From an endosymbiont of Lamellibrachia barhami (GTDB lineage Bacteria; Pseudomonadota; Gammaproteobacteria; Chromatiales; Chromatiaceae), in NCBI RefSeq assembly GCF_011947365.2, contig NZ_JAAVSH020000001.1, positions 596,907 to 660,906 of the forward strand: a stretch of DNA of 64,000 nt, given 5' to 3'. The position numbers and the translations under genes were made by a program. A model generated the notes under the pieces. The model saw nothing but the letters and a program-made list of their open reading frames with translations. It made no database searches and was not told the DNA's origin. Each line of letters starts with the position of its first letter. The stretch's first letter is position 1. Positions 46,663 to 55,294 of the stretch are shown here, in pieces.

Positions 46663-47268
46663 ATGTTAATTCGTCTCGCACTGCTTTTAGTGCTGATGAG
46701 CGGGGCTCTACCCGCAATTGCCAGTGCCAGTATCGGGCCTTCCGAAAGGGTGCGGCATACGATGGATGATGTGGTGGGGGTTCTGAACGACAAGGGACTG
46801 ACATCCGCAGAACGCCGGGACCGTGTCAGCACCATCGTGGATGAAACCTTCGATTTTCAGGCAATGTCACAGGTTATTCTGGCGGCCAACTGGAGAAAGG
46901 CATCCCCAAATCAACGGGCGCGTTTTGTCGAACTGTTCCGGGAGTTGCTGGAGAATACCTATTTCTCCGCTCTGGACAGCTATTCAGGCCAGACCGCACG
47001 TTTAGGCAGGGAGCGGGTAAAGGGCAAACGGGCACAAGTACAGACATTTGTCATTACCAGTAGCGCTGAGATACCGGTCAGTTACAAACTGCGACAGAAA
47101 CAGGATGATTGGTTCGTCTATGATGTAATTGTGGATGGTGTCAGTCTTATCAGTAACTACAGAACGAGCTTTCGCAACCTGGTCAAGCAGAAGGGGATGG
47201 ATGGTCTGCTTGAGCAACTGCAGCAGAAGGTTGCTAAATTAAGGTCGAAGCAGACACCAGTGCAATAG
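46663..47268 (+). CDS. MlaC-family phospholipid-binding protein
   Basis: About 201 aa from ATG 46663 with GAAGGAG upstream. Signal peptide 'LIRLALLLVLMSGALPAIA-SA'. Mature MlaC/Ttg2D features: 'VDETFDFQAMSQVILAANWR', 'RARFVELFRELLENTYFSAL', 'DDWFVYDVIVDGVSLISNYR', 'SFRNLVKQKGMDGLLEQLQQK'. Periplasmic carrier of phospholipids between the Mla outer- and inner-membrane complexes. No other mla genes are nearby, so it may be a stand-alone paralogue. Confidence 0.9.
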   Translation: MLIRLALLLVLMSGALPAIASASIGPSERVRHTMDDVVGVLNDKGLTSAERRDRVSTIVDETFDFQAMSQVILAANWRKASPNQRARFVELFRELLENTYFSALDSYSGQTARLGRERVKGKRAQVQTFVITSSAEIPVSYKLRQKQDDWFVYDVIVDGVSLISNYRTSFRNLVKQKGMDGLLEQLQQKVAKLRSKQTPVQ

Positions 47269-47274
47269 CTTTAC

Positions 47275-47332
47275 AGGAGGCTGTCGGGTTTATCCGTTTG
47301 CAGCCAAACAGCGTTAAACCCGACAGCCTCCT
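47275..47332. repeat. 18-bp perfect stem hairpin after mlaC-like gene
   Basis: AGGAGGCTGTCGGGTTTA (47275-47292) and its exact complement (47315-47332) with a 22-nt loop. No T-run, so it may be a REP-type or a rho-independent-like barrier. It starts 6 nt after the stop codon. Confidence 0.8.
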
Positions 47333-47475
47333 TGCGTGCAAACACCCTCTTCTGAGACTGCTACACTTGCTGTAGTGTAGCCAATGCACCTACACCCGCG
47401 TTGTTCAAGATAGCCCCATTGATTCCAGACAGCACAGATTATCCCAATAACAAGATCATCTGAAGGAGAAGCTTC

Positions 47476-48348
47476 ATGTTTAGAAAGACACTCATCACTG
47501 TCGCAATAGCGACGATTTTGCATCTAAGTGCAACGGTCTTTGCCGATGCCACCGTCGCCCCGGATGCCGCTGCCGATGCAACGGCCATCGAGCAGGAGGT
47601 TATCGCAGACTCGCAAGTGGCCACCGAGGAGGCGTCAGCAGAAGCTGCTCCGGTCGTGGCAATTGAGTCTGTGCCGAAAGAGAGTGTCGCAGTCACCACC
47701 GAGGCGCCTGTAGTGGAGAAGAGCGTTGCCGCCCCCGCCGAGGCCTCTGCACCTGTGGCAGCAGCCCCCGCAGGCAGGGGGATGATGGCGCATCACCGGT
47801 CGATGCAATCCATGGAAGAGCGTATGAAAGCGCGTGAAAAACGCTACGAGGCGCTGCAGAAACGGGCGCTCGAGTCGGGCGTGCTGCTCCCAGACCGTCC
47901 CACATGGATGGATAAACCTGAAGTGGCGGATCTGCGTCCCTCCATGGAAGAGCGTATGGAGAGGATGAAGGCGCTCCGCAACATGAATTCGGAAGAGCGG
48001 GATGCCTATCGCCTTGAGCGTTATCAGGAGATGCGGGAACGTGCGGCTGAAGTGGGACTTGATCTGCCCGAGAAGCCCCCGTGGAAAGATCGCCCCGCAA
48101 GACCTGAATTGAATCAGGATGATGAGTGGGCCAGGCAGCAGGCAGTGATCGACGGCATGACGCCGGAAGAGCGTGCCGCTTGTCATGCAATGCATCGTCG
48201 CCATATGCGACAGATGGGACCGGGTCGCGGCATGATGCAGCGTCCCCAGATGCCGGCGATGCCTGGGCGTGGATTTGGTCCGGGCCGTATGATGGGGCCG
48301 GGAGCCGGGTACGGTCCCCAGGGCGACTTCTGGGATCCAAGCCGCTGA
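47476..48348 (+). CDS. Secreted Ala-rich protein with internal repeats
   Basis: 290 aa, signal peptide 'MFRKTLITVAIATILHLSATVFA', then a low-complexity A/E/V segment (about 25-100) likely to be disordered. Two imperfect repeats follow: 'SMEERMKAREKRYEALQKRA'...'LPDRPTWMD' and 'SMEERMERMKALRNMNSEER'...'LPEKPPWKD'. The tail is rich in H, M, G and P ('CHAMHRRHMRQMGPGRGMM'). Met/His-rich tail could bind metal; this is inference. AGGAGAAGC precedes the ATG. Not recognised as a named family. Confidence 0.7.
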   Translation: MFRKTLITVAIATILHLSATVFADATVAPDAAADATAIEQEVIADSQVATEEASAEAAPVVAIESVPKESVAVTTEAPVVEKSVAAPAEASAPVAAAPAGRGMMAHHRSMQSMEERMKAREKRYEALQKRALESGVLLPDRPTWMDKPEVADLRPSMEERMERMKALRNMNSEERDAYRLERYQEMRERAAEVGLDLPEKPPWKDRPARPELNQDDEWARQQAVIDGMTPEERAACHAMHRRHMRQMGPGRGMMQRPQMPAMPGRGFGPGRMMGPGAGYGPQGDFWDPSR

Positions 48349-48352
48349 TGAG

Positions 48353-48385
48353 GCGTAGGCCCGATCAAGCGTAGCGGATCGGGCA
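48353..48385. repeat. REP-like palindrome, family B
   Basis: GTAGGCCCGATCAAGCGTAG followed by CGGATCGGGC; arms GCCCGATC/GATCGGGC. Same core as 31531 and 38660. Another hairpin, GCCGGTTC...GAACCGGC, lies at 48414-48438 between the convergent genes. Confidence 0.65.
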
Positions 48386-48439
48386 ACCCGGGTTTGAAAT
48401 AGAAGACCTGTGAAGCCGGTTCCGCAAGCTTGAACCGGC

Positions 48440-49105
48440 CTATCCCTCGCTATATTGCCGTCTGGCGCCAGCCACCAGCGCTGCTGCCGATTCCCGGCTC
48501 AGGTAACGCCAGGGCCTGGGCAGCAAACCGGGCACCAGTGACTGGTATCGCTGATAGACCTCACCATGATAGACCACCAGTTTGCGCTCCTCGATACGTG
48601 AGCCGTAGATGAAGTAGAGCGTCATCATAATCGCTGAGACCAGCATCGCGGCGTCCATTTCCCGACTCCAGATCAATACCAGTCCCAGGCTGTACCAAGG
48701 GTGTCTGACGAAGCGGTGCAGGGGGGAGATGTGGAAATTCTCCTGGTCGTGAACCTCCCGGATACGCAGCCGCAGCTGGCGCAGGCCGATAAACTCTCCG
48801 CTATCGTAATAACGCATCGACCATAGAAAACCGAGGATCGCCAGCAGCGTCAGGCCGTAGGTGAACCAGGTCAGGGCAGCATTGAACTCCCATAGAGGTG
48901 TGCTGTGCCAATGCCACATCAATCCCAACGGCGGCAGCAGTAACAGCACAGCGAGCAGGTTGAAACTGATGCGATACCAAGGCATGAAAGCGGGAAAATG
49001 TTTTGCAACCCAGTGCTTGGCTGTGAGAGATGCAAGTAGCGAGTGGCTCAGAAAATAGAGCAACCAGAGCGTGGCGAGTATGAGCAGGTTTCCGTATTCG
49101 TGCAT
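48440..49105 (-). CDS. NnrU/ICMT-like integral membrane protein
   Basis: About 221 aa from ATG 49105. Five to six membrane helices and the C-terminal methyltransferase-like motif 'RFVRHPWYSLGLVLIW' ... 'YGSRIEERKLVVYHGEVYQRYQSLVPGLLP', typical of isoprenylcysteine/phospholipid methyltransferase relatives, which include NnrU (nitrite/NO reductase accessory) and methanethiol methyltransferase. The exact substrate cannot be told; the presence of norBC in the window makes NnrU worth noting, but they are 10 kb apart. Confidence 0.75.
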   Translation of the reverse strand: MHEYGNLLILATLWLLYFLSHSLLASLTAKHWVAKHFPAFMPWYRISFNLLAVLLLLPPLGLMWHWHSTPLWEFNAALTWFTYGLTLLAILGFLWSMRYYDSGEFIGLRQLRLRIREVHDQENFHISPLHRFVRHPWYSLGLVLIWSREMDAAMLVSAIMMTLYFIYGSRIEERKLVVYHGEVYQRYQSLVPGLLPRPWRYLSRESAAALVAGARRQYSEG

Positions 49106-49219
49106 TTTTTTCCAGGTGCCTGTTAAAGAGTGATGGCAAAGGGTTGGAGTCTGGGTAGGTTGGGTTAGGCTGTCTTTTTGGTCGCAACCCAACAATATGC
49201 GCCGTTAGACCCAGATTCC

Positions 49220-50018
49220 CTATGACGATTTTAGACGATCCAGCCGCAGCCGCTGGCGCTCGTCAAATAGACGCCGGGAGCCGAGCCAGACTGCCGCCGT
49301 GGCGCCGAAGCCGGTGCCGGCAGAGATCAACAGCAGTATCAGTATCTGATATTTTGCCGCTTCGAAGGGGGGGCTGCCGGCGAGTATTTGGCCGGTCATC
49401 ATGCCTGGCAGGCTGACCACGCCAGCGGCGGCCATGGCATTGATGATGGGAATCAGACCGCTACGCAGGGCGTTGCGGCGAATCTCTTTGATGGCGTTAT
49501 GCCAGTCGTGGCCCAACATCAACCGCGCCTCGATCTGCTGGCGCTGCTGCCAGGCGTTGTGGGTGAGATTGTCGAGACTGATGGCGATGCCGGACATGGT
49601 ATTGCCCAAGAGCATCCCCAGCAGCGGTATCAGGTACTGTACCGAATACCAGGGCTCCACATGGATGATCACGTTGAGCGCCAGAATCGTCACGCTGAAG
49701 GATGAGATGAACATGGAGAGGGTACCCACCCCCATGCCCCAGATCCCGCTGAAGCGCCGTGCCTGCCGGGCCATGACCTCGTAACCCGCCATAAAGAGCA
49801 TGAAGAGCGCCAGAGCTGCAATAAACAGGGGGGTGGGACTGGGCGAAGAGGCTTTTCAATACCAGTCCCAGCAGGGTCAGTTGCACGATGCTGCGCAGGG
49901 CGGCGATCAGCAGTTTTCGTTCCACACCGAGAGAGAGGCGGAAGGTGAGCATCGCCAACAGCAGCACCAGACCGGCTGCCAGACCAATGTCGAGGGCGCT
50001 GAGCCGGATCAGTTCCAT
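49220..50018 (-). pseudogene. fetB: FetB (YbbM) iron-exporter permease with frameshift
   Basis: First frame from ATG 50018 ('ELIRLSALDIGLAAGLVLLL' ... 'VLKSLFAQSHPP'); second frame to 49220 ('LFIAALALFMLFMAGYEVMARQARR' ... 'GMMTGQILAGSPPFEAAKYQI'). They join at a C6 tract (minus strand; 49828-49833): one C fewer restores a single 265-aa YbbM protein of normal length. Overlaps fetA by 10 bp. FetAB is an ABC pair involved in iron homeostasis in E. coli. Sequencing error or real slippage cannot be separated here. Confidence 0.85.
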
Positions 50019-50614
50019 GTTGTCTCCTGCAGCCTGCCCTGAACAATCTGCAGATGCCGGTGGGCGACCCGCTGTTGCTGCGCCGGGTCGTGGGTGACCC
50101 AGATCACCGCGCTATCGTGTTTTTTTCGCCACTGGTCGATGAGGACTTCCACCCGCTCCCTGTTTGTCTGATCCAGGTTCGCGGTGGGTTCGTCCAGCAA
50201 CAGAACCTGGGGCTGGTTGAGCAGCAGCCGGGCCAGGCCGAAACGCTGTTTCTCGCCACTGGATAACCGGGAGACAGACCAGTTTTTGCTCTCGGGTGGA
50301 AGGTCGAGCGACTGCAGCAGAGAGAGATCCTGCTGCGGCAGGTGGTCGATGATCCGCTCAGCCCACCAGGCGCTTTCTGCGGGTAGCAGGCCGACCCGTC
50401 GGCGCCATTCAGATCCGGTGAGTGACTGGCGAGGTGTCTGGTCGACGAAGGCTTCCCCCTGATGTTGCGCATCGAGATCTGCGATGGCGCGCAGCAGCAG
50501 CGACTTGCCGCAACCCGAGGGGCCGGTAAGCGTGATGCACTCCCCGGCCGTCAGCTCGAGATCGAAGGCAGCGAGCAGAGGTGTCTGGAAGGCTTTTAGG
50601 GTCAGGCTGCCCAT
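50009..50614 (-). CDS. fetA: FetA (YbbL) ABC transporter ATPase
   Basis: 201 aa, a compact ABC ATPase: Walker A 'GPSGCGKS', Q-loop region 'RVGLLPAESAWWAE', signature 'LSSGEKQRFGLARLL', Walker B 'VLLLDEPTAN', switch His 'WVTHDP'. Short length and neighbour fetB identify the YbbL type. Complete frame, unlike fetB. Confidence 0.93.
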   Translation of the reverse strand: MGSLTLKAFQTPLLAAFDLELTAGECITLTGPSGCGKSLLLRAIADLDAQHQGEAFVDQTPRQSLTGSEWRRRVGLLPAESAWWAERIIDHLPQQDLSLLQSLDLPPESKNWSVSRLSSGEKQRFGLARLLLNQPQVLLLDEPTANLDQTNRERVEVLIDQWRKKHDSAVIWVTHDPAQQQRVAHRHLQIVQGRLQETTWN

Positions 50615-50624
50615 GAGGGGTTGC

Positions 50625-51323
50625 TCAGTCGCAACGCCGGAAGATCAGATCCCAGACGCCGTGACCCAGGCGCTGGCCCCGCTGTTCGAAGTGGGTCAGG
50701 GGACGATCCGAGGGGCGTGGGGAGAAGTTTCCCCGGCCTGCGCTGTTGGTAAAACCCGCCGCTTCGCTGAGTACCTGCAGCATCTGTTTGGCATAGTGCT
50801 CCCAGTCGGTGGCCATGTGCAGAAAGCCGCCGGGCTTGAGCGCCTGGTGCGCCAGCTGTGTGAACTCCGGTTGTACGATGCGGCGCTTATGGTGTTTCTT
50901 CTTGGGCCAGGGGTCGGGAAAGAACAGGTAGAGTCCATCCAGGCAGCCGGCTGGCAGATGGTGGCGCAACAGCTCCATGGCATCGCTCTTCAGTATGCGT
51001 GCATTGTCGCTGTCGTTCTCTTCCAGTTTCAGCATCAGGCTGCCGACGCCGGGGCCGTGCACCTCGACGCCAAGGTGGTTCCGCTCTGGATGGCGAGCCG
51101 CCAGTGCAGCCAGGGTCTCCCCGTTGCCGCAGCCGATCTCAAGAAACAGGGGGTGATTGTTGCTGAAAATGGTGGCCGGATCCATCAGGCCTGTGGCAGG
51201 AAGCTCCAGTCCGTAACGGGGCCAGAGTTCCTCGAAGGCCCGCTTCTGGGCCTGGGTGGTGCGGCTCTGGCGCAGCACGAAGCTGCGGATCGGGCGATGG
51301 GTTGTCGATGCCTCTTCTTCCAT
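50625..51323 (-). CDS. trmB: tRNA (guanine-N7)-methyltransferase TrmB
   Basis: 232 aa. SAM site 'LFLEIGCGNGETLAALAARH', 'NHLGVEVHGPGVGSLMLKL', 'LYLFFPDPWPKKKHHKRRI' (catalytic loop with Asp and the PDPWPKKRH-type motif), 'PGGFLHMATDWEHYA'. Methylates G46 of tRNA. Ends 11 bp above fetA; upstream thiG–thiS on the same strand is the usual gammaproteobacterial context. Confidence 0.97.
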   Translation of the reverse strand: MEEEASTTHRPIRSFVLRQSRTTQAQKRAFEELWPRYGLELPATGLMDPATIFSNNHPLFLEIGCGNGETLAALAARHPERNHLGVEVHGPGVGSLMLKLEENDSDNARILKSDAMELLRHHLPAGCLDGLYLFFPDPWPKKKHHKRRIVQPEFTQLAHQALKPGGFLHMATDWEHYAKQMLQVLSEAAGFTNSAGRGNFSPRPSDRPLTHFEQRGQRLGHGVWDLIFRRCD

Positions 51324-51351
51324 TTAAGCAGTGTCCGTCCTGAAGCACTGT

Positions 51352-51433
51352 TTTAACCACGAAGCGCACGAAGTACACGAAGAAAATTTATGGCTAATCA
51401 ATTTTTTACCTTCGTGCCCTTCCTTTGTGGTTG
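51352..51433. repeat. Imperfect palindrome of the AACCACGAAG type
   Basis: TTAACCACGAAGCGCACGAAG on the left and CTTCGTGCCCTTCCTTTGTG with GTT on the right, with an AT-rich loop. Lies between trmB and thiG. It looks like a dispersed intergenic repeat. Confidence 0.5.
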
Positions 51434-51486
51434 GATGCGGGCTTCCGGACGGATAATAACCAGTGTTCATTATCATTCGCTATGGA

Positions 51487-52284
51487 TCAGAAAAAGAGTC
51501 CGTCCATCGGCGAAGAGGCGGAGGCGAACCGCTTGGCGGGCATGCGTCCGGCGAGGTAGGCTTCGCGCCCGGCCTGGATGCCCTTCTTCATGGCGGAGGC
51601 CATGAGTATCGGCTTCTGGGCGGCGGCGATAGCGGTATTCATCAGCACGCCGTCGCAGCCCAGTTCCATGGCAACTGCAGCGTCGGAGGCGGTACCCACG
51701 CCGGCGTCCACCAGGATCGGCACATTGGCGTTCTCCACGATGGTGCGGATGTTCAGGCGGTTGCGAACGCCAAGTCCGGAGCCGATAGGGGCGGCCAGCG
51801 GCATCACCGCAACGCAGCCTATCTCTTCCAGCTGTTTGGCCACGATAGGGTCGTCGTTGGTGTAGACCATGACGTCGAAGCCGTCCTTGATCAGCTCTTC
51901 GGCGGCACCCAGGGTCGCAATGACGTCGGGGAAAAGCGTCTTCTCATCACCCAGAACCTCCAGCTTCACCAGGTTGTGCCCATCGAGCAGTTCCCTGGCC
52001 AGGCGGCAGGTGCGCACGGCAGTTTTGGCATCGAAGCAACCGGCGGTATTGGGCAGATAGGTGAATTCACTGGGCGGAAGTATCTCCAGGATGCTCGGCT
52101 CGTCCTTATTCTGTCCCATGTTGGTGCGGCGCACTGCGATGGTGACGATCTCGGCGCCACTGGCCTCGATGGCGGCGCGGGTCTCGGCCATGTCTTTGTA
52201 TTTGCCGGTACCCACCAGTAGGCGGGAGGTGAATTCGCGGCCGGCGACGGTAAAAGAGTCGGTTCTGCTATTTTCGTTAGACAT
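51487..52284 (-). CDS. thiG: Thiazole synthase ThiG
   Basis: 265 aa TIM barrel: '[23 protein letters not shown]', '[11 protein letters not shown]', '[22 protein letters not shown]', catalytic Lys in '[17 protein letters not shown]', '[20 protein letters not shown]', '[12 protein letters not shown]'. Forms the thiazole phosphate of thiamine from DXP, dehydroglycine and ThiS thiocarboxylate. 54 bp below thiS. Confidence 0.97.
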   Translation of the reverse strand: MSNENSRTDSFTVAGREFTSRLLVGTGKYKDMAETRAAIEASGAEIVTIAVRRTNMGQNKDEPSILEILPPSEFTYLPNTAGCFDAKTAVRTCRLARELLDGHNLVKLEVLGDEKTLFPDVIATLGAAEELIKDGFDVMVYTNDDPIVAKQLEEIGCVAVMPLAAPIGSGLGVRNRLNIRTIVENANVPILVDAGVGTASDAAVAMELGCDGVLMNTAIAAAQKPILMASAMKKGIQAGREAYLAGRMPAKRFASASSPMDGLFF

Positions 52285-52338
52285 GTTCTTTATCGGAAGT
52301 TTGAATGGCTGGACGTGGATGATATCGGTTGATCTGCT

Positions 52339-52539
52339 TTATCCGCCGCCGACGGCGTGGATGATCTCAATCTTGTCACCGGCGTGCAGGTGATGGCCGC
52401 TGAAGGTGCTTCGGGGAATCAGTTCCTCATTGACCTCGACGGCGATCCGCTGCTCTGTGAGCTCAAGTTGTTCAATCAATCCTACCATGTCCGTGTCATC
52501 GGGGATTTGCTTTTCTGCGCCGTTTATATAAATCTGCAT
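52339..52539 (-). CDS. thiS: Sulfur carrier protein ThiS
   Basis: 66 aa from ATG 52539, beta-grasp, ending in the required Gly-Gly ('IEIIHAVGGG'). A longer frame upstream is not needed. Partner of ThiG. Divergent from the acyl-CoA ligase gene. Confidence 0.95.
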   Translation of the reverse strand: MQIYINGAEKQIPDDTDMVGLIEQLELTEQRIAVEVNEELIPRSTFSGHHLHAGDKIEIIHAVGGG

Positions 52540-52666
52540 CTTCAGGTCTCTGCGCTGACAATCAAGGGCTGGATGTAGCCAAACGGCGAGTTTACACCAA
52601 TCCGGCGGTGCATATAAATGGAGACGCAACGGAAGTATTGATCTCAAGGTTTGGGGAGCGGGTCTT

Positions 52667-54499
52667 TTGGAACAATGGAGTGAAGATCTAATCCCCGTCG
52701 AGCGTGCGCGCACGCTCGACGGGATGTTTTTTCAGCGGGTTCGGCGCACACCGGATGCCCTGGCGTATCGAAATTTCCACAGAAAAGAGCAGCGCTGGTA
52801 CGACCTGACCTGGGCCGAGATGGGCGAGCAGGTGGCGCGCTGGCGTCAGGCGCTTGCCGGAGAGGAACTCGAATCCGGTGATCGGGTGGCAGTGTTGTTG
52901 CGCAACTGCCCGGAGTGGGTGATGCTCGATCAGGCCAGCATGTCTCTGGGACTTGTGCTGGTGCCGCTCTATACCGATGATCGTGCCGAGGCAATTGCCT
53001 ACATCATGGAGGACGCAGCGGTAAAGCTGCTGCTGGTGCAGGATGCCGGCCGCTGGAACCGCATGGCCCCGGCGTTGGCGGATCTGCAGCAGTTGCAGCG
53101 GGTGGTGGTGCTGGAGGCGAACAAAGAGCCGGTGCAGCTGGGCGAAGAGGGCGATATGGTCCTGACTGCGGATAGCTGGCTGCCGGAGAAAGGCGAACCG
53201 CTGACCCAGCGAAGTGCCGATCCGGACAGTCTTGCCTCAATCGTCTATACCTCGGGCACCACAGGGCGACCCAAAGGCGTGATGTTGAGTCACATGAACA
53301 TGCTATCCATCGCCCACGCCTCGCTGACTGTGGTGGACTGCTACCGGGAGGACAGTTTTCTCTCCTTTCTGCCGCTCTCCCATACCCTGGAGCGGACCGC
53401 CGGTTACTATCTGCCGATGATGGCCGGCGCCTCGGTCGCTTTCGCCCGCTCCGTTACCCAACTCGCGGAGGATCTGCAGTACATCAAGCCCACGATCATC
53501 ATCGCGGTGCCGCGCATCTTTGAACGGGTCTATGCCAAGCTGCAGGATCAGATGAAGAAAAAACCGGCCATCGCCCGCCAGCTGTTCAACCTGACGGTCA
53601 CTATTGGCTTCAAGGATTTTGAGCGGCGTATGGGACGCCGACGCTGGTCCCCCGCGCTGTTACTGATGCCGCTGCTACGGCGATTGGTGGCGGAGAAGGT
53701 TTTGCAAAAACTGGGTGGCCGTTTGCGCGGAGCGGTCAGCGGTGGGGCGGCGTTGTCGCCGGAGATCGCGCGCATCTTTCTTGGACTTGGGCTGCCGATG
53801 GTGCAGGGCTACGGTCTCACGGAGACCAGCCCGGTGATCAGCGTCAACCCGCTGAACGACATCAGGCTGGGCAGTGTGGGCATCCCGTTGCGGGGAATCA
53901 AAACGCGGATCGGCGAAAACGATGAACTGCTGGTCAAAACGCCGGGCATGATGCTTGGCTACTGGAACAATCATGCCGCGACGGCGGAGATGATCGATTC
54001 TGACGGCTGGTTGCATACCGGTGACCAGGTGCGCTTTGATGAGGATCGGCATATCTATATCACGGGCCGGCTCAAGGATATTCTGGTGCTCTCCAATGGC
54101 GAGAAGATTCCTCCCGCAGACATGGAGCTGGCGATTGCCCTGGATCCGCTGATTGAACAGGTGATGGTGGTGGGAGAGGGTAAGTCCTACATGAGTGCAC
54201 TGGTGGTGTTGAATGCAGATCTCTGGCCCGGTCTGGCGGATGAGTATGGCCTGGACGCCGCCGATCCCGAAAGCCTGAAACAGAGTCGTCTCCAGCATGA
54301 GATCCTGAGTCGTATCAAGGCTGCCCTTGGTGGCTTTCCCGGTTATGCCAAGATTCGCCGGGTGGCGTTATTGCTGGAACCCTGGACCGTGGATAATGGC
54401 ATGTTGACGCCGACCCTGAAGGTCAAGCGCCCGATGGTATTGGAACACTGCGCAGGAGAAATGGAAGTTCTCTACAAGGGTGGGCCTGCGTCAGCGTGA
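52667..54499 (+). CDS. AMP-forming long-chain acyl-CoA synthetase family protein
   Basis: 610 aa with a TTG start at 52667 preceded by GGGGAGCGGG. Adenylation motifs: P-loop 'IVYTSGTTGRPKGVMLSH', A5 'QGYGLTETSPVISVN', A7 'DGWLHTGDQVRF', A8 'YITGRLKDILVLSNGEKIPP', and the C-terminal 'NGMLTPTLKVKRP' with the catalytic Lys. Closest by eye to FAA1/FadD15-type long-chain acyl-CoA ligases. Substrate chain length is inferred. Confidence 0.92.
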   Translation: MEQWSEDLIPVERARTLDGMFFQRVRRTPDALAYRNFHRKEQRWYDLTWAEMGEQVARWRQALAGEELESGDRVAVLLRNCPEWVMLDQASMSLGLVLVPLYTDDRAEAIAYIMEDAAVKLLLVQDAGRWNRMAPALADLQQLQRVVVLEANKEPVQLGEEGDMVLTADSWLPEKGEPLTQRSADPDSLASIVYTSGTTGRPKGVMLSHMNMLSIAHASLTVVDCYREDSFLSFLPLSHTLERTAGYYLPMMAGASVAFARSVTQLAEDLQYIKPTIIIAVPRIFERVYAKLQDQMKKKPAIARQLFNLTVTIGFKDFERRMGRRRWSPALLLMPLLRRLVAEKVLQKLGGRLRGAVSGGAALSPEIARIFLGLGLPMVQGYGLTETSPVISVNPLNDIRLGSVGIPLRGIKTRIGENDELLVKTPGMMLGYWNNHAATAEMIDSDGWLHTGDQVRFDEDRHIYITGRLKDILVLSNGEKIPPADMELAIALDPLIEQVMVVGEGKSYMSALVVLNADLWPGLADEYGLDAADPESLKQSRLQHEILSRIKAALGGFPGYAKIRRVALLLEPWTVDNGMLTPTLKVKRPMVLEHCAGEMEVLYKGGPASA

Positions 54500-54547
54500 T
54501 CTGTCGCTGACACGGTGTCTTCGGCTTGCTAGAATCGTCACTGCCAC

Positions 54548-54621
54548 GCGGGTATCGTATATCGGTATTACCCTAGCTTCCCAAGCTAGTGAGGCGAGTT
54601 CGACTCTCGCTACCCGCTCCA
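54548..54621 (+). tRNA. tRNA-Gly (CCC)
   Basis: 74-nt cloverleaf: acceptor stem GCGGGTA/TACCCGC, anticodon arm CTAGC-TTCCCAA-GCTAG with anticodon CCC, T-arm GCGAGTTCGACTCTCGC, discriminator T and encoded CCA. Confidence 0.96.
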
Positions 54622-54829
54622 TTTCATGCTGCTGTTTGGGTTCCCTGTCTGCGCCCGCAAACTGGCGCCCCTACAAGCGAATTCGTCTGTCCGGGTTTAT
54701 CGGTGAATGGGTGTCGGTGTTTCCATTGTTGATTGATCTTTCCATGCATATTTTCTTTTGGAAGCTATGATGGTACTGACAAAAACAACACTCTTGTTCC
54801 CATCATATGTTTCATAGGAAGCTCTTCCC

Positions 54830-55288
54830 ATGACTGCAATTTCGTTAATGGATCCAAGTCCCACTGTGCTGAAACCGACCGACACTATCAGCACAGCTAT
54901 CCAGGAGATCATGCAACACCGCTATCGCCAGGTGCCGGTAGTTGCAGAGGACGGGAGCTTTCTTGGTGTGTTCGGGGTCAACTGCCTGCTGAAACTGGTT
55001 TTGCCCAAGGCAGCGATCATGGAAAAAGGGCTCACCAGTCTCTCTTTTGTTTATGAGACCCTGGGTGATCTTCATCAACGTCTTCAAGGCATGGAGCATG
55101 AGCCGATCTCCATCTGTATGAAACAGGATGTCGAGATTGTCACACCCGACACCTCCTTGGTGGAGACTCTGTTGGTCCTCTACCGCAACCGAACCAGCAT
55201 CCCGGTGGTGGATCCTGAAAACAATAAACTGCTTGGCATGATTTCCTACTGGGATGTCGGCGAAAAAATCCTCTCCGCCAAAGGATGA
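54830..55288 (+). CDS. Two-CBS-domain protein
   Basis: 152 aa. CBS1 'LKPTDTISTAIQEIMQHRYR'...'PVVAEDGSFLGVFG' and CBS2 'IVTPDTSLVETLLVLYRNRT'...'PVVDPENNKLLGMIS'. CBS pairs bind adenosyl ligands and regulate partners. Its stop is followed within 6 bp by the permease start, so it probably regulates that transporter. Confidence 0.9.
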   Translation: MTAISLMDPSPTVLKPTDTISTAIQEIMQHRYRQVPVVAEDGSFLGVFGVNCLLKLVLPKAAIMEKGLTSLSFVYETLGDLHQRLQGMEHEPISICMKQDVEIVTPDTSLVETLLVLYRNRTSIPVVDPENNKLLGMISYWDVGEKILSAKG

Positions 55289-55294
55289 TTGCAA

